A stretch of DNA of 57,603 nt. Origin: Haplosporangium gracile (taxonomy: Eukaryota > Mortierellomycota > Mortierellomycetes > Mortierellales > Mortierellaceae). The first letter of the stretch is position 1. Each line of letters starts with the position of its first letter. The stretch is from the NCBI GenBank assembly GCA_015499985.1, contig JAAAUF010000038.1, positions 31,098 to 88,700 of the forward strand. The letters run 5' to 3'. The position numbers and the translations under genes are program-made. Below, one piece after another: positions 24,112 through 35,338 of this stretch. A model generated the notes under the pieces. The model ran no database searches and was not told the origin of the DNA. It saw nothing but the letters and a program-made list of their open reading frames with translations.

Positions 24112-26272
24112 ATGGTAAATAACCCTTTTGAACATAGACACTCTCCTTCCCTGCTGGCCCCACTAATGTACACCCACATCCTACAACCCTTTCTCGACAA
24201 CCAATTTCCGTCTCGCCACAAATAAGCCCAACTTCACTATCGACACAACTAGCCAAAACACTCTCAATAACTAACCAACTGCACCATGACCCAACTGACA
24301 TTACTTCACGATAATCAAACAGCAACACCCTTCTAAACAACATTCACATTCCATCACCCACCTTTCTCTTAGGTCAACTACTTCCTGTACGAGAGCTCTT
24401 CCGGCTACGCTCTCTTTGAGCGCTTGGAGTCTGAGGAGATTGGCTCCAAGCTTGCTGATGTCTGCGAGGCCGCCACTGATCTTACAAAGTTCGGCAAGAT
24501 GGTCAAGCTTAAGTCCTTTGCCCCCTTCAAGAGTGCTGCTCACGCCTTGGAGAACATGAACGATGTCTCTGAAGGTACGTGTTCTTCTCTTCTTCTCTGA
24601 CAGTTGGTTGCAAGGACAAGTTGTTTCTGTTCTGGGAAATAGTTGTGATGACCATTGGATAGCTTCACTAACAGTACCTTCTTACCTTTCTTTTATCTCC
24701 ACGTATACCATATGCCTCTACCCTCTACCCATGGAATATCGATCGACTGCTTCGTCGCAACTCGGTTACTTCTGCCTCCCCATTCCTTCAACAACGCGAC
24801 ATACGCCAACCATCATTCTTTACCGACAACACAAACAAACGGATTGAAATTTAATAACGGGATACATGGACTTCAATTGACACGACAACAGGCATCATGA
24901 ACGACCACTTGAAGGCCTTCTTGGAGATGAACTTGCCCAAGCCCGGCAAAAAGTCCAAGGTCGTCTTGGGTGTCACCGAGAAGTCTCTTGCTGGATCCAT
25001 CAAGGATGGCCTCGGATACGAGTGTGATGCCAGCGAGATCGTCTTGGATCTCGTCCGTGGTGTCCGTCTCTTTGGCGACAAGCTTTTGAAGCAGCTTAAG
25101 GAGGGCGATCTCGAGCGTGCTCAGCTCGGTTTGGGTCATAGCTACTCTCGTGGAAAAGTCAAGTTCAACGTTCACCGTTCCGACAACATGATCATGCAGG
25201 CCATTGCCCTCTTGGATCAGATGGACAAGGACGTCAACACCTTCGCCATGCGCATCAGGTTCGTAGCCTTTATTGGATACTCATGGAGTTTGCAGGTCGA
25301 ATGTTCATTTGTACATGGTGTATGACACAGGAGTCTAACACCTACTTCTTCATCAACTACGCCCATAACTGACATAGGGAGTGGTACTCGTGGCACTTTC
25401 CCGAGCTGGTTAAGATTGTCAACGATAACTACAAGTTCGCCAAGCTTGCTCAGCTCATCAAGAACAAGAACGATCTCTCGGAGAGCCACTTGGAGGCTTT
25501 GGAGGAAATTACTGGCGATGCTGCTCAGGCTCAGCAGATCCTCGACGCTGCCCGCGCCTCTATGGGTACCGATATCTCGGAAATTGACATGATCAACATT
25601 GAGAACTTTGCCAAGCGCGTTATCGACCTTGCCGACTACAGAAAGAAGTTGCACGAGTACTTGATCTCGAAGATGAACAACGTCGCCCCCAATTTGTCCG
25701 CCTTGATCGGCGAGATGGTCGGTGCCCGTTTGATCTCCCATGCCGGTTCGTTGACCAACCTTTCCAAGTATCCCGCCTCGACTGTGCAGATTCTCGGTGC
25801 CGAGAAGGCTCTTTTCCGTGCCTTGAAGACCAAGGGTAACACCCCCAAGTACGGATTGATCTACCACTCCTCGTTCATTGGCCGTGCAGGAGCCAAGAAC
25901 AAGGGTCGTATCTCCCGTTTCGTCGCCAACAAGTGCTCGATTGCTTCCCGTATTGATTGCTTCAGCGAAGTACCTACGACCAAGTTTGGTGAGGCTATGA
26001 AGGAGCAGGTTGAGGAGCGTCTTGAGTTTTACGAGTCTGGCGCCACCCCCTCCAAGAACGCAGACACGATGAAGAAGGTCATTGAGGGCCTCAAGGATGC
26101 TGCTGGAGATGACATTGAGGCATCCAAGTCGAGCAAGAAGAGAAAGGTCGAGGATGAGTCTACGCCCTCGAAGAAGTCGAAGAAGGAGAAGACTGAGAAG
26201 AGCGAGGACAAGAAGGAGAAGAAGGAGAAGAAGGAAAAGAAGGATAAGAAAGACAAGAAAGAGAAGAAGTAA
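24112..26272 (+). CDS. NOP56: box C/D snoRNP core protein Nop56
   Basis: Four exons: 24112-24114, 24373-24574, 24892-25258, 25378-26272, about 488 residues. The first exon contributes only the ATG. The protein begins [19 protein letters not shown] (NOP5NT domain), continues with [20 protein letters not shown], and carries the NOSIC/Nop region with [40 protein letters not shown] and the RNA-binding [12 protein letters not shown] block. It ends in a long Lys/Glu/Asp tail. The ALENMND and [10 protein letters not shown] segments fit Nop56 rather than Nop58. Nop56 joins Nop58, fibrillarin and Snu13/15.5K in the nucleolus for 2'-O-methylation and pre-rRNA processing. The long Lys-Glu tail creates a long open frame on the opposite strand that is not a gene. 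Confidence 0.93.
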
Positions 26273-26802
26273 ATTCTTTCCTTTGCAGCTTTTCTTTATT
26301 CTTTTTTTCTGGTTGTTTTTTGCTTTTTTCATTTTCATTCACTTTGCTTCCTTGTATACACATTTTTTTTACCATTCTCTTCATAAAAATGCATATTTTT
26401 CGTTACAAGTTATGTGTGCCATGGTTGCTGCAGAAGAAGTTGCGGCTGTGTTTTACAAACAGATCGAAAAAGGGTCCAACGGAAAGCAAAGCAATGTTAC
26501 TAATTCCCACGTGACAGCCGTCGACAGTCGGCTAATCGAAATGACAGTGAACTTTGTTCTTGGAAGAGTGGAGCCAACGAGCAAAGAGAGCGGTAAAGTG
26601 TCCGTCTCTGTCCCTCATTCTTCGCTTCTTTTTCTGTTCACTTCTGCTTCTTACCTTCCTCATCACTTCTTCACTCCCTTCTCCTTTTTTTTCCTTCCTC
26701 CCGACCGACTACTACCATACACACACGCCCCCTCTCTTCTTCCATTGACCTCACAACATAATATAGACTTTATACCAACAAACCACAAAAAACAAAGACA
26801 CA
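26273..26802. promoter_or_regulatory. NOP56 3' region and PEX5 promoter
   Basis: T-rich sequence with poly-T runs follows the NOP56 stop. From about 26600 the plus strand becomes a CT-rich leader ending in an A/C-rich stretch at the PEX5 ATG. No gene is supported here. Confidence 0.45.
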
Positions 26803-29756
26803 ATGTCCTTCCCCAGCCTCGTCTCCGGAGGTGCCGAATGCGGACCCTCCAACGCCATGAACGGACTCGTCAAGAACTTTTCCAGAGACAGATCCCTCCA
26901 ACAGGTACTTTCACACTCCTTGCCTGTATGCATCCACCGTCGCAGAGTTGCGGAGCATTCCTCTTTTCTTTTAGTTTTTTATATGCCTTTTTATTTGCTG
27001 GGCTTATAAACCACTCACACCCAGTTTCTGACACTGACCGACCTGCCTTGAAACATTCCCCGCTTTTTCATTTATCCATAAATCGTGGGTTCACTTATAG
27101 GATCGCTTTTCATCAAGTCCTCGCAATGCCGGAAGCAGTTCTTCGGGATTCCGAACCAACCGTCCAGGGCAGCAGCATGGAGGCGATCAGGTACAACAGT
27201 TCGTTCAAGGCAAAGGAAACAGATAGGCAACCAGACAAGTAAACAGCACTGCGGAATGATACTGGACAGAGAAAAAGAGACTCACTCCCCTTCCGTTGCC
27301 GCTTCGGCTCACTTGTATGTTTTTTTCTTTCTTGGCCAAACCAACTAGTTTTCACAAGAGTTTCTGCAGGCTCAACAGGGCGGCTCGCAAGAATTTTTCG
27401 AGTTCAACGAGATGGGCAAGGAACTGGAGGGAATTCACCAGCAGCAGCAACAACACCACCACGCGCAGATTGCCTCGCCAGCAGGACCCGACTGGGCTCT
27501 GGACTTTATGCAGCAGAGTAGACCTGGACCCCAGCAACACCATGAGTTCCATAATGATGCCCAATTCCAAGAGTTTGAAAATGTTTTCCGGAACGCACAG
27601 CAGCAGCAACAAGGACCCCAGCAAGGAGGTAAAAAGAATCCCCTAAAGGCTACAGAAGCTTGGTTCATGTTTGAATTCTCGTGTCTTGAAATTTAGGCGA
27701 TCCGACAGAACGGGATTGATCGAACATTTCCGGGATCATGACTTCAAGACTCTAACCTTACTTCTTTTTGTACTCTTACTAGCTGGTTGGCATACCGAGT
27801 TTGCTGCTTTTGAGCAACAGCACGGTGGACTGAACCATACCCTCCAGCCAGAGCAGATCGAGGCCTTTGAGCGAGCCTTTGAGGATGCTAAAAAGGTCAG
27901 CGAGTGGGAGTCCGAGTTCAAGACAGAGAACCCTCAGGGCTGGGCTGAAGAGTTTGCAGCCCAGGAGAGCAACCCTGTGGCCGATCTCGAGAACAAGGAG
28001 GCGCTGGCCAAGACTGCAGGACTTTTGCTCGAATCTGTTGATCCTAATTCCAATGAAAAATTCAAGAACTCGTCATTCATGAACTTTATGAGACGTCTCC
28101 GTGATCAGGAGGTGGCAATTGAGGGCAACAAGTTAGTCGAGCAGACAACGCCCGTCGCGGCGTCTGGCGACTGGGCTGCCTCCTTCAACCAACAGCAGGA
28201 CAAGGGCAAGGCCCGAGCCGGGGATTGGTCGTCTGAGTTTGAAAGCCAACAAAAGCAGCAGGACGGAGGAAGCACATGGTCGACCGAGTTTGAGAAGCGT
28301 ATTGAGCAACACATCAAGAACCGTGAGCCCGGTGGAATGTGGTCGAGTGAGTTTGCCAAGCAGCAAGAGGGCAGCTGGGCAGAAGAGTTCGCTGGAGTGA
28401 CTCAGGCCATTGGTGGAGACTGGGCACAGCAGTTCAACAATGCACGACAGGAGACCGCACAAGACTGGGTCCAGGAATTCAACTCTTCAAACGCCGCCGA
28501 GGAATTGGAGCAAGCGTTCCAGCAACAGCACCTCCAGAAGGACCAGAACGAGAGCTGGGTCGAAACGTATCGCAAAAACATTGCACACTTGGCCCAAGAT
28601 CCTAGTGACAAGGAGTGGGACGCACTGCAGAAGGATTGGGAGAAGCACCAGGCGACAGGATTAGGCTACAGGGCCACGGATCCACGGTATCAGCGCTATG
28701 CCTTTGAGCAGAACAACCCCTACATGGTGGCTGATCCTGCCAAGTTGATGGATTTGGCAGCCAGGGGTAACCTCACAGAGTCCATTTTGGCCCTCGAGGC
28801 TGCTGTTCAGAAGGATCCTACAGATGCTGCTGCCTGGCACCAGTTGGGTCTACGCCAGCAAGAGAACGAGCGTGAGACGATGGCAATCGCCGCATTGCTC
28901 AAGGCTGTCGAGGCGAACCCCAAGGAACTGAACGCCTGGCTGGCACTTGCTGTTTCTTACACCAACGAGAACTGCAGGGTTGATGCCTATGATTCTTTGC
29001 AGTCCTGGGTCGAGAACTCGGACCTGTACAGCGGAGTCATAAAGTCTGTGCAAGGCGGTCAGGGACGCTCGGCTCAAGAGAGGCACGAGTATGTGACTGG
29101 ATTATTTTTGGAGGCAGCCCGGACGAACCCTGGTGAGAACTTGGATCCCGATGTCCAGATTGCATTGGGTGTTCTCTTCAATGTCTCTGAGGAATACGAG
29201 AAGGCCGTCGACTGCTTCCGCGCTGCATTAAACCTTCGACCAGATGTAAGTTTTATTATGAGGTTGTCGTTTGGAAGAGAACACGTTCAAAAACGGTCTG
29301 TTCATTTGCACTCGTGGCTAACAAGTTTATGCGTTCTCTTCGTTCAATGACTTATAGGATTACATGCTCTGGAACAAGTACGGTGCTACGCTTGCCAACT
29401 CTCACAATACGAGCGCCGCTATTGAAGCTTATTTCAACGCCCTCAACATCAACCCATCATATATTCGTGCACGGTACAACCTCGCCATTGCCTGCATCAA
29501 CCTCGGCCAACACCGCGAAGCGGCTGAGCATTTGTTGAGCGCTCTGTCCTTGCAGAACGCTGGCGATGCTGCAAGGGGGCTTATGGTCGGATCGTCAGTC
29601 GCTGGGCCTCAGCCTGATGGCGGCATTGGCGGCATGTCGCAGAATGTATGGGAGACCTTGAAGATGGCCATGTACATGCTTGGCCGGTCTGATCTTGCAC
29701 AGCGGTGTGAGACAACTAGAGACCTAGATGCTTTCAGGGACGAGTTTGACTTTTAA
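26803..29756 (+). CDS. PEX5: peroxisomal PTS1 import receptor Pex5
   Basis: Five exons: 26803-26904, 27101-27190, 27349-27628, 27783-29245, 29358-29756, about 777 residues. The N-terminus (AECGPSNAM, Cys 13) matches the conserved cysteine that is mono-ubiquitinated for receptor recycling. The N-terminal half holds twelve WxxxF/Y pentapeptides (WALDF, WHTEF, WESEF, WAEEF, WAASF, WSSEF, WSTEF, WSSEF, WAEEF, WAQQF, WVQEF, WVETY), which bind Pex14/Pex13 in known systems. The C-terminal part is a TPR array (about 480-770; AWHQLGLRQQENE, YMLWNKYGATLANS, ARYNLAIACINLGQHREAAE) that binds the C-terminal SKL-type signal of cargo. Confidence 0.95.
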
Positions 29757-30219
29757 AAGGGACATTTTTTTTTTGCCACATTAATACACTAGACTCGAAT
29801 ACATTTTTTTTTAAAGAGACATGGAGTGCTTAAATGCAGGCTCAATTGATGGGCGGGATTAAATAGGAGAAGAAAGAAGAAGAGCAGCAAAGGCAGGTCA
29901 TCTCGATTGACACTCTACAGGCATGCTTTGCACGGGAGCAGAGCCACTGTTTTTTTTTTCTTCTTTCACTCCCACAGTGGGTGAATGCGGTCGCAGGATA
30001 ATTGACACAAAAAGGTCATCAACTACAACAAACTAAAGATATCTGTCAGTCAGCGCCACTATTATGATCTTACAAAGGGGTCCGCCTTTTCCCCTCTACA
30101 TCTGAACCAATAGTTAGGCTGACTCCTGAACCTGAAAATTGATGGGAAAATAACACATCATCTCTATTCAGTATTCTATTCAAATTAAGAAGAAAAAAAA
30201 AATAAAGAGAATATCTATG
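29757..30219. other. convergent 3' intergenic region of PEX5 and LAS21
   Basis: Both flanking genes end here. The stretch holds several poly-T and poly-A runs and AATAAA-like sequences (for example near 30200 on the plus strand). A short inverted pair (CCACTGT at about 29951 and ACAGTGG at about 29976) is present. No gene is seen. Confidence 0.5.
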
Positions 30220-33200
30220 CTAGGTCATAACGATCAAGGACCAGATCCCACCGCCAACAACCACAACCTGGACCACGGTCTGGAAGAGGACTGTCCATGC
30301 AAACTGGTAAAGGACCTTTGGCGAAAAGACTGTCCAAATAAAAAGATGGTGCCGAAGGATGATGGCTGCAATAGAAAGGGCATACAGGGTGATCCCGAAG
30401 AACACGCTCGTCACTATCAAATGCTCGACCATTCGCGTGTAACTCAACCTCCGCTTGAACAATGTCGACTCCTGAAGAACACATGGTTCCTGGATTACCT
30501 CGCGTCCCCTGGCACTGTCCTGACCATTCTCCAGACTTTGTTCTTCCTCAATGAAGAAGGCACCGTCTTCCTCCTCCTCCTCCTCCTCCTCCTCGCCTTT
30601 CTGCGATGGCAACACATTCTGGACCTGGCCATCGATATGTGGTGCATCAGCGACGTCCACATCCAGTGAAGCCTGCGCCTTTTCCAGCTGATCTGCTCCT
30701 TGAGCTGCAATTTCCGCTTCTACCTCCTTTTTGGATCCAACCTCCACATCCTTATTGACAGCAGCTCCCGTAGCCTTTTTGTACTTCCAAATCCTCCTCA
30801 TAGTCCGCTTGTTTAAAGTACCTTTCTCACTTCTCCTCCAGCCCTGAACAGTCTTCCAGCCACGTTCCTCCTTCTCCTGCAACGCTAACTCTCGATTTTC
30901 CTTGGCCCAGGCAACCTCCCACTCCAAGTCCCAACGTATCAGCACCAGTGCGGCTATCGTCCACCAGAGAGGGCCCGCCCAGTTCGAGACAAATGTCAAC
31001 ACGCCGGTGAAGAAAATGTCGTATGACTGAATACCGACGTAAGCGTTGGAGATGTCGATGGACGCGATCGAGTTGGAGTTGCCAAGAAGGAAGAATGATG
31101 ACAGGGTCCAGAGAAGAATTGAGCAACTGTGGATTGAGTTCAATCCAGGAGCAGTCCTAAACACACGGGCGATCTGGCCTGTACTCTTCAGCGGATGTTG
31201 ACGACCGTTAAAGGTCTTAGATTCCATAGTGTTGTTGGTGGCTTCCTCTACCATATAATCGAGTTCAAGAACGTCCTCCATGATCTTCTGATTGTCGCTC
31301 AATTCTGACCGTTGACGCACCAAAGAGGTCCAGTTGAGGTAAGCATAGAGCTGAATGCCAAAGAAGACATAGATCACAGCATTGTGCCGCCTAGACAGCA
31401 GAATCATCAGCATCGTCACAACTCCGAGCGTCATCCATGGCATAAACAACGTCCTGTCTCTGTCCTCCATGATCTTTGACGACAAGGATTTTTCGGCTTG
31501 TCTAGTCGGCGCTTGAGAGTCTTCCGATGAAGTGGGCCGAGTAGAAACCGTGACAAGTCGCAAGACCAACGTCAAGAGGAGAATGGCGCCCATTCCTGCA
31601 TAACATCCTCGCGCCATGGCGTATCCAGAGTAAACGAGTTCCTGCGCTCCCAACGCCTGTTCACTGCTAGGGACAATCGAGTATCCAACCGAGGAAATGG
31701 TGCTCATGACATTATGGACCCTGGCCATCAGCTCACTACCGAAATGAACCGCCTCTAGATCCATCTTGTACACCGTGATCCAGAGCAGGGTCAAAGTGGC
31801 ATTGACGGTTATGAGAGATTGGAGGACCGGAACTAGTGCTGACTTCCAGGCAGGAGTAGTGTGCTGCGATGAGGACTGGGTGCCAGAGCGCGCTGGGCGT
31901 TGGGAAAAGACAACGAAGACCACGGAGGCACCGAGTCCGATGATTGTGACAGCGAATGTTGCCCATGAAAACGCGACCCTCGTTGAGTTTAAATAATGGC
32001 GAAGGTCGATTTGATCCGCATATTTTTGGCCTGATCATAGTTGAGAGGAACAATAACGTAAAATGATGAGTCATAAGTTCGCCTTTGAAAATTGGTGAGA
32101 AAAGCGAACGTATAGCTATGAACAAAAGTGGGCATCTTACCGGTTTGATTCCAGCTCCTAAGCAGTCTGAGGATAGCCATCTGCAGGAAGCAGTATCCGG
32201 CGCCTGCAAAAGATGAAAGTTGACTTGAGCTTGTCCCTGAAGGAAGATACCGTGCACTGATGAGTCCGAGAACCATCCACCAGGTCATGTTGAAAAAGTA
32301 CCAGAATTGGTGCTCCTCCTCAACAAAACTAGACGCAAACAGCGTGATCAGGTAAAGGACCAAAGTCACCGCGGAGAGGACACGAGCCATCGTCCAGTTG
32401 ATTTCATTCCTGTCGCGCTTTGTCGCCTTGGTCCTGCTTTCAGTCCTGTCGGTGATAGTGGTCGAGAATGCAGCTGAAATCAGGGTTGTCATGGAGGACC
32501 TCTTTTTGGACGATCGATATGGTGTTGAAGAGAATGCGGAGACAACATGACGGGGCTCACGGCAGGACAGTTTGAAGTCGTCGATAAGTCTTGTCTGTAG
32601 GGCAGCGAAAATCATCCCGGCCACTGCAAATGCCATGAACAGGGAGCCGTTCGTTAAGAGCGACATGTCGTACTTGCTCAAGGCGGTTGACAGCATTGAC
32701 GTTGCATCTGAGAGGAACTATTACCATTTGAAAAAAAGGTACGTCAATTATGTGTCTTGTAACGGCTTTTAAAATAGTTCACGGTTTGCCAAGGAAACAT
32801 CCTCTCATGTACCTTTGAGTAGGCCTTCTCAGCCGCCTTCAACTTTTGAGCTCGCTCCTGCTCGCCGTAGACAACGAATCCAGTAGCCCTCGATGGGTGC
32901 ATCTCCAAAAACGAGGCATGTTCTGCGAGCGCCAGCGTATACCAGCATCCCAATCTCTGCTTCTCCGACTTCAGACTCTTGCATTTTTGGTGTGCAACTT
33001 CGTCCGCTTCAAGAGCTGAATCTGTGTCAACTCCTGGATCCTTGAAGTTCTTCAAGAGAACCGAACTCTCGACCTCGAAATCAGACCACATATTCCTAAG
33101 CACTCCTGCGACTTGGTATGCGTTGACCTGAAACATGCGCAATATCTCCAGCTCTACAATTNNNNNNNNNNAAAAAAAAAAAAAGACCGGTCGTTAATCA

Positions 33201-34829
33201 CCTTTCTATGCGAAATTCCAACACCAGTGCACTTCTGGGCCCCTCAAGTACCTGTGAGATCCAAAAAGAGCTCGGGGATCAGCTGGCCGACACTGTTCTT
33301 GGGAATAGGAAGTCCCATAAGTAGAGACAATGTAGGAACCAAGTCGGCTTGGCCCACGCTCCTGTAATATTCATAGTCTTCCCGGTCCAACGCAGTTCTA
33401 TAAGGGTCGACCATATTGCGAATCTGCTGACGGGCTTTCTTGCCTTCAAAGGACGGGCTCATAAACAAGAATGATGTCGAGATCTCACTCCTGGAAGAAC
33501 CGCCATGATTGCCGACCTAGGAGACAAGAACGAGTTGGTTGTGTGAGGAGTCTGCCACCATACTCTCCACGCTCCCCTGTCCATAAAGGCAATATCGCGT
33601 TGCTGTTTTTTTACCTCGTTCATTCCGTGGTCGCCGCAGAGGACAAAGAGTGTTGGTAACTCATCCTTTTTGATTTCAGTCAGGGACTCCTTCTTGACGA
33701 GAGTGGTGTAGATCGTGTGAGCGACTGAATCCATCTCTGCCTGCTTGGGTCGCATCAGGCCCGACTTTGGTCCACCAGAGTGTCCAACGTGATCCAGTCC
33801 CAAGTAGTGAAAGATCAGCCCATCCCAATCATCCTTTTCCAACTCTGGTTCAATATGGCGAGTCACGTTGTTGTCCACTTCAATTGTATCCTATATCAGA
33901 ATGCAAGTAAAGATTTTTATCGTTAGCCTCTGACATTCTAAGACCTCCACCATGATGGTCTAGAACTAGCATGATGACGAGAGTTACCATGGCAAAAAAT
34001 GAAGAGGTTCCTTCGCTCCTGAAAAAAAGACCCGGGAACAGCTTGATCCAGGTGTCGTCTCCAAAGAAGGCAACTTTGCGCTTCTCCTCCTGACCTGGCG
34101 TCCTTTTGGCATTCTTCCTAAGCGATGCTGATCGGGTTAATTGAGCAATCCAGTTGTCCTGGTTTGCCAAAGTGGATGACTGATCTGACTCGGCAATGTT
34201 CAGGATGGCATCCAAGAACCCTGGAACTGTTCCTGTTGTTAAGGCTTTGAGTCGAGGGAGGGTAACCGTAGGGGCAGAGGCCAATGCCGTGAACGGAATC
34301 GCCTTGTGCTCGTCAATGAGACTATTAGTTATAACCAAATGTGGATGTTAATCCGTGAACGCGTTGTTATTTCGTATCCATGCGTAGATCCAATTGTTCA
34401 GAAAGTTGCGACATGTATGCTTACCTCTGCATGAGACGAAAATCGGATTCATTGCCGTAGAGAAAATCGCTATTACAAGTGGCAATTGATAAAGGTATTT
34501 ATGTCAATGCGTAGTTTAGTGCGCGCGTTGAAAACGTTTCCTTTCAACTATTTTTATATCAACGTCATATTGAAGTCTGCTGTCAGTTACCTTCTCAACG
34601 CGTCGACGAGCATGAGGACTATCTTGCCAAACCGGGGTTTCACTACAGTGGTTTGGAGTGCACTTTCTCCGTTGAAAGCCAGAGAGGGCTCGAGGGGCAT
34701 GTCTTCCAGTGATGCAAAGGTAGTCGAAATGGCCTTGTAGGGAAAGAAGCCCTTGGCAAACATGACTAGGCCGACGAACTGGCAAGCTAACGAGGGCAAC
34801 AGGATCCCGTAAAGAATCCAGGGCCGCAT
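30220..34829 (-). CDS. LAS21: GPI ethanolamine-phosphate transferase 2 (LAS21/GPI7, PIG-G family)
   Basis: Eight exons in coding order: 34829-34591, 34469-34425, 34321-33988, 33890-33615, 33516-33252, 33153-32813, 32717-32141, 32030-30220, about 1295 residues. After an N-terminal membrane segment (ILYGILLPSLACQFVGLV) comes the alkaline-phosphatase-fold domain, with VDALR (Asp 76), FFGDDTWIKLFPG, HYLGLDHVGHSGGP and LCGDHGMNE metal-site motifs. GLPIPKNSVG is a PIG-G-type block. The rest is a polytopic membrane domain with a charged, Glu-rich loop (about 1090-1250). LAS21 adds ethanolamine phosphate to the second mannose of the GPI anchor in the ER. It is longer than yeast Las21 (about 830). An N-rich gap lies in the fifth intron and does not break the frame. 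The start is taken at the ATG that begins the membrane segment. Sequence upstream stays in frame but lacks an ATG. Confidence 0.9.
33162..33171. other. assembly gap (10 Ns)
   Basis: Ten undetermined bases, followed by a run of about 13 A, lie in the LAS21 intron between 33154 and 33251. The homopolymer is the likely cause. True gap length is unknown. Confidence 0.97.
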
Positions 34830-35338
34830 GGCGTTGAACGAGTGAATGTCCTTCTGGGGTGATGTGGTACCTGACTTTTTGAGCGTTGCTGCTGTGGTAT
34901 CGGTGGCGGCGGTGTCGGTGGCGTCAAGAGAGTTAACCCGTGAGCGTTGTAGTTCTTGTTTTTGATGGTGATGACTTTTGACGGCTGAATGTAAGGAAGG
35001 GTATGAACATGTCTGGAGAGCGGGCTTTTGTCTTTTATTTTCAGGACAAGGTTTTAGTCAGTTAAATCACACCGATCCACAGACAGACACGAATTGGCAG
35101 AGAAATTTGGTCCAAAGCCACTTAGGCACTTCACAGTACCAAAATGGAATATCGTTACCAGACAAATAGGGCTGACCAAACTCTGTCTTTCTCTTTATTC
35201 TCTCACACATCATCAGCACCACCTGTCTGCCGAGTACCGACACATACAGACCGAGAAACAAGTACAGAAGCAAAACAAGACCCATCACAGCACGACGACT
35301 TCAAGACACAAAACGGGAAAACAACGCATTGCATCATC
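34830..35338. promoter_or_regulatory. divergent promoter between LAS21 and NCBP3
   Basis: About 510 bp lie between the two start codons. The LAS21 side stays open in frame for about 60 codons upstream of the chosen ATG without another ATG. The NCBP3 side has an A-rich leader. No other gene is seen. Confidence 0.45.

Noticed and set aside
24575..24891. Possible intronic box C/D snoRNA in NOP56 (GTGATGA near 24645)
   Set aside because: A C-box-like heptamer is present, but no CTGA D box follows at a suitable distance and no terminal stem is visible.
25217..26338. A 373-codon open frame antisense to NOP56, very Leu-rich
   Set aside because: It mirrors NOP56 codons: the GAG/AAG-rich tail reads as Leu on the other strand. 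It shows no domain, and NOP56 itself is certain.
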